From: Nocardioides sp. Root240
GTDB lineage: Bacteria > Actinomycetota > Actinomycetes > Propionibacteriales > Nocardioidaceae
Assembly: GCF_001428825.1 (NCBI RefSeq)
Contig: NZ_LMIT01000010.1
Span: 814,591-878,590, forward strand
Reading direction: 5' to 3'
DNA: 64,000 nt
Below, in pieces: positions 59,544 through 64,000 of the stretch. The stretch's first letter is position 1; each line of letters begins with the position of its first letter. The position numbers and the translations under genes were made by a program. The notes beneath the pieces are model-generated. The model searched no databases. It was not told the DNA's origin and was given only the letters and a program-made list of their open reading frames with translations.

Positions 59544-60988
59544 CGCGCCGCCCCCGCCGGTACGCCGGCCAGGCGGGCGCCGCAGCTCCGGACCGTGTCG
59601 AGGATCCCGACGATGTCGTCGACGGTCGCCATCGGGTTGAGCAGCGTGAGCTTGAGGTACTGCACGCCGTCGACCCTGGTGGCCGCGACCATCGCGGTGC
59701 CGCTGGCGTAGAGCTCGCTGCGGAGGGAGGTGTTGAGCAGCGCGAGTGCCGCGTCGTCGAGGTCGAGGCCCGTCGGGACGTAGCGGAACACCAGCGTGCT
59801 CAGCTCCGGCGCGGCCGCGAACTCCAGTTCGGGCTCGTGACTCGTCCGCGCGTGGACGGCTGCGGCGAGGTCGATGACCGCGTCGACGTACCCGCCGACG
59901 AGGTCGGGCCCCATCGACCGCAGCGTCAGCCACAGCTTGAGCGCGTCGAAGCGGCGCGTGGTCTGAAGGCTCTTGTCGACCTGGTTGGGCGTCGTCGCCT
60001 CGCGCGGGTTGAGGTAGTCGGCGTGCCAGGTCGCCGGGTGCAGCGTCGCGCGGTCACGGACGATGATCGCGCTCGACGACACCGGCTGGAAGAAGGTCTT
60101 GTGGAAGTCGATCGTCACCGAGTCGGCCCGGTCGATGCCCTCCAGCAGGTCACGACGGGTCGGCGACACGAGCAGGCCGCCGCCGTACGCCGCGTCGACG
60201 TGGAGCCAGGTGTCGTGCGCCCGGGCCAGGTCGGCGATCGCCGGCAGCGGGTCGATCGCACCGAAGTCCGTCGTCCCGGCGGTGGCCACGATCGCCATCG
60301 GCCGGAGGTTGAGGTCGGCGCAGGCGGCGAGCGAGCGCCCGAGAGCGACCGCGTCCATCCGGTGCCGGGCGTCCGTCGGCACGCTGATCACCGACTCCTC
60401 GCCGAGGCCGAGCAGGCGCGCGGACTTCTGCACCGAGAAGTGGCTCTCCGCCGACGCGAGGATCCGCAGCCGCTCGGCCGGGACCCGCTCGTGGCGGCCG
60501 CGGGCCAGCAGCAGGCCCTGCAGGTTGGACTGGCTGCCGCCGCTGGTGAACACGCCGTCGGCGTCCGGCCCGAAGCCGATCCGCTCGGCGGTCCACTCGA
60601 CGAGGCGGCGCTCGATGAACGTGCCGCCGACGCTCTGGTCGAAGGTGTCGAGCGAGCTGTTCACCGACGCGACGAACAGCTCGGCCAGCAGCGCCGGGAC
60701 GACGACGGGGCAGTTGAGGTGGGCGGCGTACCGCGGCTCGTGGAACCAGACGGCGTCGTCCAGCCACAGGTGCGACATCTCGGCGAGGACGTCGTCCACG
60801 CCGGTCAGCGGTACGTCGAGGTCGATCGCCGCGACGCGGGCGGCGGCCTCGTCCGGCTGGACGCCGGTGGCGGGTCCGGCGACGCCCTTGAGGTGGCGCA
60901 GCAGGTGGTCGAGACCGGTGCCGAGCGCCGCGGCGTAGTGGTCCGCGTGGTCGGGGTGGAAGACGTGGTGCAACGGGAGCTGTGACAC
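59540..60988 (-). CDS. desA: PLP-dependent decarboxylase, siderophore type (lysine decarboxylase)
   Basis: Protein of 482 residues from GTG 60988 (GGAGGAG upstream). Group II decarboxylase pattern: FTSGGSQSNLQGLLLAR, HVDAAYGGGLL and the PLP lysine in TIDFHKTFFQPVSSSAI. In desferrioxamine-type pathways DesA turns lysine into cadaverine; a diaminobutyrate or ornithine substrate cannot be excluded. It is the first gene of a five-gene operon in which every junction is a GTGA or ATGA overlap. An iron box lies 21-39 bases before the start. Confidence 0.92.
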   Translation of the reverse strand: MSQLPLHHVFHPDHADHYAAALGTGLDHLLRHLKGVAGPATGVQPDEAAARVAAIDLDVPLTGVDDVLAEMSHLWLDDAVWFHEPRYAAHLNCPVVVPALLAELFVASVNSSLDTFDQSVGGTFIERRLVEWTAERIGFGPDADGVFTSGGSQSNLQGLLLARGRHERVPAERLRILASAESHFSVQKSARLLGLGEESVISVPTDARHRMDAVALGRSLAACADLNLRPMAIVATAGTTDFGAIDPLPAIADLARAHDTWLHVDAAYGGGLLVSPTRRDLLEGIDRADSVTIDFHKTFFQPVSSSAIIVRDRATLHPATWHADYLNPREATTPNQVDKSLQTTRRFDALKLWLTLRSMGPDLVGGYVDAVIDLAAAVHARTSHEPELEFAAAPELSTLVFRYVPTGLDLDDAALALLNTSLRSELYASGTAMVAATRVDGVQYLKLTLLNPMATVDDIVGILDTVRSCGARLAGVPAGAAR

Positions 60989-60993
60989 GGGAA

Positions 60994-61045
60994 GGCTCTC
61001 CTCCGAGATCAGGTAAGGCTTACCTAATCATTTCGGAGGAGAGCC
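60994..61045. repeat. perfect 13-bp inverted repeat enclosing the iron box
   Basis: GGCTCTCCTCCGA (60994-61006) and TCGGAGGAGAGCC (61033-61045). On the minus strand the gene-proximal arm contains the GGAGGAG ribosome binding site of the decarboxylase gene, and the distal arm is its exact complement. Confidence 0.85.
61009..61027 (-). promoter_or_regulatory. iron box (DtxR/IdeR/DmdR type)
   Basis: Minus strand TTAGGTAAGCCTTACCTGA, matching 15 of 19 positions of the TTAGGTTAGGCTAACCTAA consensus. It should repress the siderophore operon when iron is plentiful. Confidence 0.88.
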
Positions 61046-61083
61046 TGTCACCCCTCGCCGGGGTGCCCCACGTCACACCGGCG

Positions 61084-62550
61084 TCAGCCCAGGTACTTCT
61101 CCCACGGACCCGTGATCGCGAAGGTCAGGCCCGGGGTCTGCATGTTCACGAACAGCACCTTGCCGTCCTCCGAGAACGTCGGACCGGTGAACTCGGAGTC
61201 GTTGAGCTGGTTGCGGGCGATCGCCTGCGCCGGCCCGTACGGCGTCGCGGACAGCACCTGCGAGGCGCCGGCGCCGTCCTCGGCGAGGACCAGCGAGCCC
61301 CACGGCGTGACGGTCACGTTGTCGGGGCCGTCGAAGGTCAGGTCGTCGTACTTGGCGGCCGCCCCGGAGGCGGCGGTGGCCTGGTGCGGGAAGTACGCGA
61401 CGAGCTGGATCGTCTCGGCCTTGTAGTTGTAGAACCAGACCATGCCGTCGTGGGGGACGGCGTCGGCCGGCAGGTCGGAGGAGGAGAAGGCGAACGAGTT
61501 GACGACGTACACGCCCTCGTCGGTGCCCCAGACGCCCTCGAACTTCTTGCCGCGGGTGACCTCGCCGTCGGTGAACTGCTTGCGGACCGAGGTGGTCTTC
61601 GCGTCCCGGTCAGGGACCTGCTTCCACTGCACCGGGAAGGGCAGGCCCATCTGCGCGGACGTCAGGTACGCCACGTCGGGGAGGACCGATCCGTCGGGCA
61701 TGATGATCTGCATCGCGGCGAGCACGCCGGCGTCGTCGGCCAGCCGGTCGGCGAGGTTCGGGCCCATCTCGAAGCCGGCCGGCGCGGTCCAGCGGTAGAA
61801 CAGGCCGTTCGGGCCGGACGCGTCCTCGGACAGGAACACGTGCTTGCGCGCCTTGTCGATCGCCAGCGCCTCGTGGGCGTAGCGGCCGAACGCCTTGATC
61901 GGCTTGGCGTTGGCCCGGCCGTCGTGGAAGACCTCGAACACGTAGCCGTGGTCCTTGAGGTACGTGCCGCTCTTGCCGTTGCCGCTCCAGCTCTTGCCGG
62001 CGCGGTCCTCGGTCTCCTCGCAGGTCAGCCACGTGCCCCACGGGGTCGGGCCGCCGGCGCAGTTGGTGGACGTGCCGGAGATGCCGACGTACTCGCCGAG
62101 GTTGCGGCCCTTGCTGTCGGTGCTGATGACCGTGCAGCCGCCGGCGTCGATCGCGCCCTCGTCGTACACGGTGCCCTCGATGTGCGGGACGCCGAGCGCC
62201 GAGCCGGCCTTGAGCTCGTGGTTCTGGATGAGACGGTACCTGCCGCGACCGGTCGTGAAGACGGCCGTGCCGTCGTGGGCGTTCGGGGTGAGCTGGCCCT
62301 CGTCGAGCCTGGTGACGCCGGCACGGGTCACCACGGCGTACGAGAAGCCCGCGGGGAGCGCGAGCAGGCCGGCCGGGTCGTCCTGCAGCGGCGGGAAGGC
62401 CACGACGCCGCGGCCGGCGCGCTCCTTGGCCCGGTCACTGGCGTTGTCGTTGGGGGTCGCCTGGGCGAGGGAGGGCATGGCGCCGGTGACGGCGAAGCCG
62501 ACGCCGGCGGCGCCGCCAGCGAGGACGGAACGACGGGAGGAAGAAGACAT
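61084..62550 (-). CDS. phoX: PhoX-type alkaline phosphatase, Tat-exported
   Basis: Protein of 488 residues with a twin-arginine signal (SRRSVLAGGAAGVGFAV). The family pattern of DUF839/PhoX enzymes, which use calcium and iron, is present: LIQNHELKAGSALGVPHIEG, WGTWLTCEETEDR, GRYAHEALAIDK and FDGPDNVTVTPWGSLVLAED. Glu in CEE and the Asn/Asp pairs are typical metal ligands. It sits upstream of the siderophore operon on the same strand but is separated by the iron box and an inverted repeat. Confidence 0.85.
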   Translation of the reverse strand: MSSSSRRSVLAGGAAGVGFAVTGAMPSLAQATPNDNASDRAKERAGRGVVAFPPLQDDPAGLLALPAGFSYAVVTRAGVTRLDEGQLTPNAHDGTAVFTTGRGRYRLIQNHELKAGSALGVPHIEGTVYDEGAIDAGGCTVISTDSKGRNLGEYVGISGTSTNCAGGPTPWGTWLTCEETEDRAGKSWSGNGKSGTYLKDHGYVFEVFHDGRANAKPIKAFGRYAHEALAIDKARKHVFLSEDASGPNGLFYRWTAPAGFEMGPNLADRLADDAGVLAAMQIIMPDGSVLPDVAYLTSAQMGLPFPVQWKQVPDRDAKTTSVRKQFTDGEVTRGKKFEGVWGTDEGVYVVNSFAFSSSDLPADAVPHDGMVWFYNYKAETIQLVAYFPHQATAASGAAAKYDDLTFDGPDNVTVTPWGSLVLAEDGAGASQVLSATPYGPAQAIARNQLNDSEFTGPTFSEDGKVLFVNMQTPGLTFAITGPWEKYLG

Positions 62551-62761
62551 TCTCGGGGGTCCTTTGCAGAGCGGATCGGGTGCAGCCGGCCCAGCCTGTG
62601 CCGCTCCGGTGGAGGCCCGGCGACGTGCCGGTGAACGGGCGGCGGACCGTGGCTGACGGTCCCGCCGTAGGCCACGGCGGGTGCCGTTCGTCGCGCCGTA
62701 CCGACCGCTCGTCGACAACCCGCTCCCACTCGGCGCAGCGCCGTGCCTCACCCCTCCCGAC

Positions 62762-62809
62762 GTGACCGCGGTCACTCCTAGCGTCGGAGACGTCCGTGAC
62801 CGCGGTCAC
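62762..62809 (+). promoter_or_regulatory. two CRP-like palindromes before the second DUF485/symporter pair
   Basis: GTGACCGCGGTCAC occurs at 62762-62775 and again at 62796-62809, 34 bp apart. The half-sites GTGA-N6-TCAC fit cAMP-receptor (CRP/GlxR) operators. A TAGCGT box lies between them (62779-62784), so the second site would sit at or just after the transcription start. Confidence 0.6.
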
Positions 62810-62832
62810 ACCGCACGACCGAGGAGGAACCC

Positions 62833-63207
62833 GTGTCATCCGACCTCTCACCCCACGACTCCCATCAGACGGCGGCCCGCCACGATCCCGTCTACGACGA
62901 GCTGCACGCCTCGCCGGAGTTCACCGAGCTCCGGCGCCGCTACCGCAGCTTCGTCTTCCCGGCCACCGTCGCCTTCCTGGCGTGGTACCTGCTCTACGTC
63001 GTGCTGTCGGTCTGGGGCGGTGACTTCATGGGCAACAAGGTCGTCGGCAACATCAACGTGGCCCTCGTCTTCGGTCTGCTCCAGTTCGCGACGACCTTCG
63101 CCCTCGCCTGGCTCTACAGCCGCTACTCGACCAGCAAGCTCGACCCCCTGGCCCGAGAGCTCGACGAGCGCTTCGTGGCCCTCTCCCAGAAGGGAGGCGA
63201 GCGCTGA
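62833..63207 (+). CDS. DUF485 membrane protein (second pair)
   Basis: Protein of 124 residues from GTG 62833 (GAGGAGG upstream). SPEFTELRRRYRSFVFPATV then a first helix (AFLAWYLLYVVLSVWG), a second helix (VALVFGLLQFATTFALAWLY), and YSRYSTSKLDPLARELDERF: the full DUF485/YjcH pattern, closer to the family than the copy at 29488. Its TGA overlaps the ATG of the symporter (TGATG). Confidence 0.92.
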   Translation: MSSDLSPHDSHQTAARHDPVYDELHASPEFTELRRRYRSFVFPATVAFLAWYLLYVVLSVWGGDFMGNKVVGNINVALVFGLLQFATTFALAWLYSRYSTSKLDPLARELDERFVALSQKGGER

Positions 63208-64000
63208 TGGACCACCAGCTGCTCACCGCGATCCTGTTCCTCTCCGTCGTCGCGCTGACCCTCTTCATCACGATCCGGGCCAGCCGCAACTCCAGCGGCA
63301 CCGCCGACTTCTACGCCGGAGGTCGCTCGTTCTCCGGCTTCCAGAACGGCCTCGCCATCGGCGGCGACTACATGTCGGCCGCCTCCTTCCTCGGCATCTC
63401 CGGAGCCATCGCCCTCGCCGGGTACGACGGCTTCCTCTACTCGATCGGCTTCCTCGTCGCGTGGCTGGTGGCCCTGCTGCTCGTCGCCGAGATGCTGCGC
63501 AACTCCGGCAAGTTCACGATGGCCGACCAGCTGGCGTTCCGGATGAAGCAGCGCCCCGTGCGCACGGCGGCCGCGACCTCCACCGTCGTCGTGTCGGTGT
63601 TCTACCTGCTCGCCCAGATGGTCGGCGCGGGCAGCCTCGTCGTCCTCCTGCTCGGCATCGACAAGACCAACACCCTCGCCATCAGCGCGGTCATCGCGGG
63701 CGTCGGCGCGCTGATGATCGTCTACGTCACCGTCGGTGGCATGAAGGGCACCACGTGGGTGCAGATCGTCAAGGCGATCCTGCTGATGGTCGGCTCGGCC
63801 CTGATCGTGGTGCTGGTCCTCGCGAAGTTCGACTTCAACCTCTCCGAGCTCCTCGGCGCCGCGCAGTCGAACTCGGGCAAGCCGGGCTTCCTCGAGCCGG
63901 GCCTGAAGTACGGCATCGACCAGACCCACAAGCTCGACTTCCTCAGCCTCGGCATCGCGCTCGTGCTCGGCACCGCCGGCCTGCCGCACATCCTGGTCCG
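63207..64000 (+). CDS. cation/acetate symporter (SSS family), 3' end outside the window
   Basis: The first 264 residues are visible: MDHQLLTAILFLSVVALTLF, ASRNSSGTADFYAGGRSFSG, GGDYMSAASFLGISGAIALA, GKFTMADQLAFRM and YVTVGGMKGTTWVQIVKAIL, ending at GLPHILV. This is the ActP type, importing acetate or other short monocarboxylates with sodium or protons. No kinase/regulator genes precede it, in contrast to the pair at 29488-31409; two CRP-like sites do. The frame is open to the window edge. Confidence 0.93.
   Translation, partial: MDHQLLTAILFLSVVALTLFITIRASRNSSGTADFYAGGRSFSGFQNGLAIGGDYMSAASFLGISGAIALAGYDGFLYSIGFLVAWLVALLLVAEMLRNSGKFTMADQLAFRMKQRPVRTAAATSTVVVSVFYLLAQMVGAGSLVVLLLGIDKTNTLAISAVIAGVGALMIVYVTVGGMKGTTWVQIVKAILLMVGSALIVVLVLAKFDFNLSELLGAAQSNSGKPGFLEPGLKYGIDQTHKLDFLSLGIALVLGTAGLPHILV

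Overview
The window is chromosomal DNA of a very high-GC actinobacterium. The gene set fits Nocardioides or a close relative in Nocardioidaceae: a DesABCD-type hydroxamate siderophore operon behind a DtxR/IdeR-type iron box, a SARP/AfsR-like regulator, actinobacterial lipoproteins, an assimilatory nitrate cluster of mycobacterial layout, and GTGA/ATGA stop-start overlaps almost everywhere. The genus is an inference. I see no tRNA, rRNA, CRISPR array, insertion sequence or replication origin. Genes are tightly packed; no gene-free stretch exceeds 300 bases, and the longest (32889-33187, 62551-62832, 46683-46958) are filled with regulatory repeats.

Layout. 1-4.6 kb: an operon for ketone/alcohol oxidation (alpha/beta hydrolase, SDR, diiron ferritin-like protein, a shrunken monooxygenase relative, Baeyer-Villiger-type monooxygenase). 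4.6-6.4 kb: an ABC-F ATPase behind a WhiB7-like promoter and a five-codon leader. 6.3-11.6 kb: SHOCT membrane protein, AAA ATPase, several lipoproteins and an LPATG surface protein. 11.6-18.1 kb: DNA glycosylase, rhodanese, aat between two related lipoproteins, EcsC-like protein, and a sulfotransferase with an unknown partner. 18.1-22.5 kb: leucine/isovalerate catabolism (HMG-CoA lyase and a biotin-dependent carboxylase pair) behind a palindromic operator. 22.6-27.6 kb: ScyD/ScyE-like protein, polysaccharide deacetylase, TetR regulator, methyltransferase, lipoprotein. 27.6-31.4 kb: LytS/LytTR two-component system coupled to a DUF485 protein and a monocarboxylate symporter.

31.4-40.3 kb looks like one regulatory unit. 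A large SARP regulator is bracketed by an RTX protein gene, an LpqN-like lipoprotein gene and a second LpqN-like lipoprotein gene that heads a four-gene operon with a duplicated zinc metallopeptidase. All three promoters carry TCCAAGC-type heptamers repeated every 11 bp, the layout that SARPs bind. 40.3-53.2 kb: assimilatory nitrate/nitrite reduction (narK-type transporter, nitrate reductase, its electron-transfer flavoprotein, nirBD, a HemD-winged-helix protein, CbiX-like chelatase), interrupted by a divergent alkaline phosphatase gene and a small secreted protein gene. Three promoters of this cluster share GTGAG repeats and a TTGAC element with identical spacing. 53.4-61.1 kb: hydroxamate siderophore operon with an unusual penicillin-acylase-like gene. 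61.1-64.0 kb: Tat-exported PhoX phosphatase and a second DUF485/symporter pair behind two CRP-like palindromes; the symporter runs off the end.

The least expected features are repeats and regulation: a 40-bp palindromic element translated in frame inside two unrelated genes; a dispersed 33-34 bp repeat that forms the C-terminus of the lysine hydroxylase; a composite palindrome able to form alternative hairpins; the SARP and nitrate promoter signatures; and at least seven genes with a TAnnnT box exactly six bases before the start codon, indicating leaderless transcripts.
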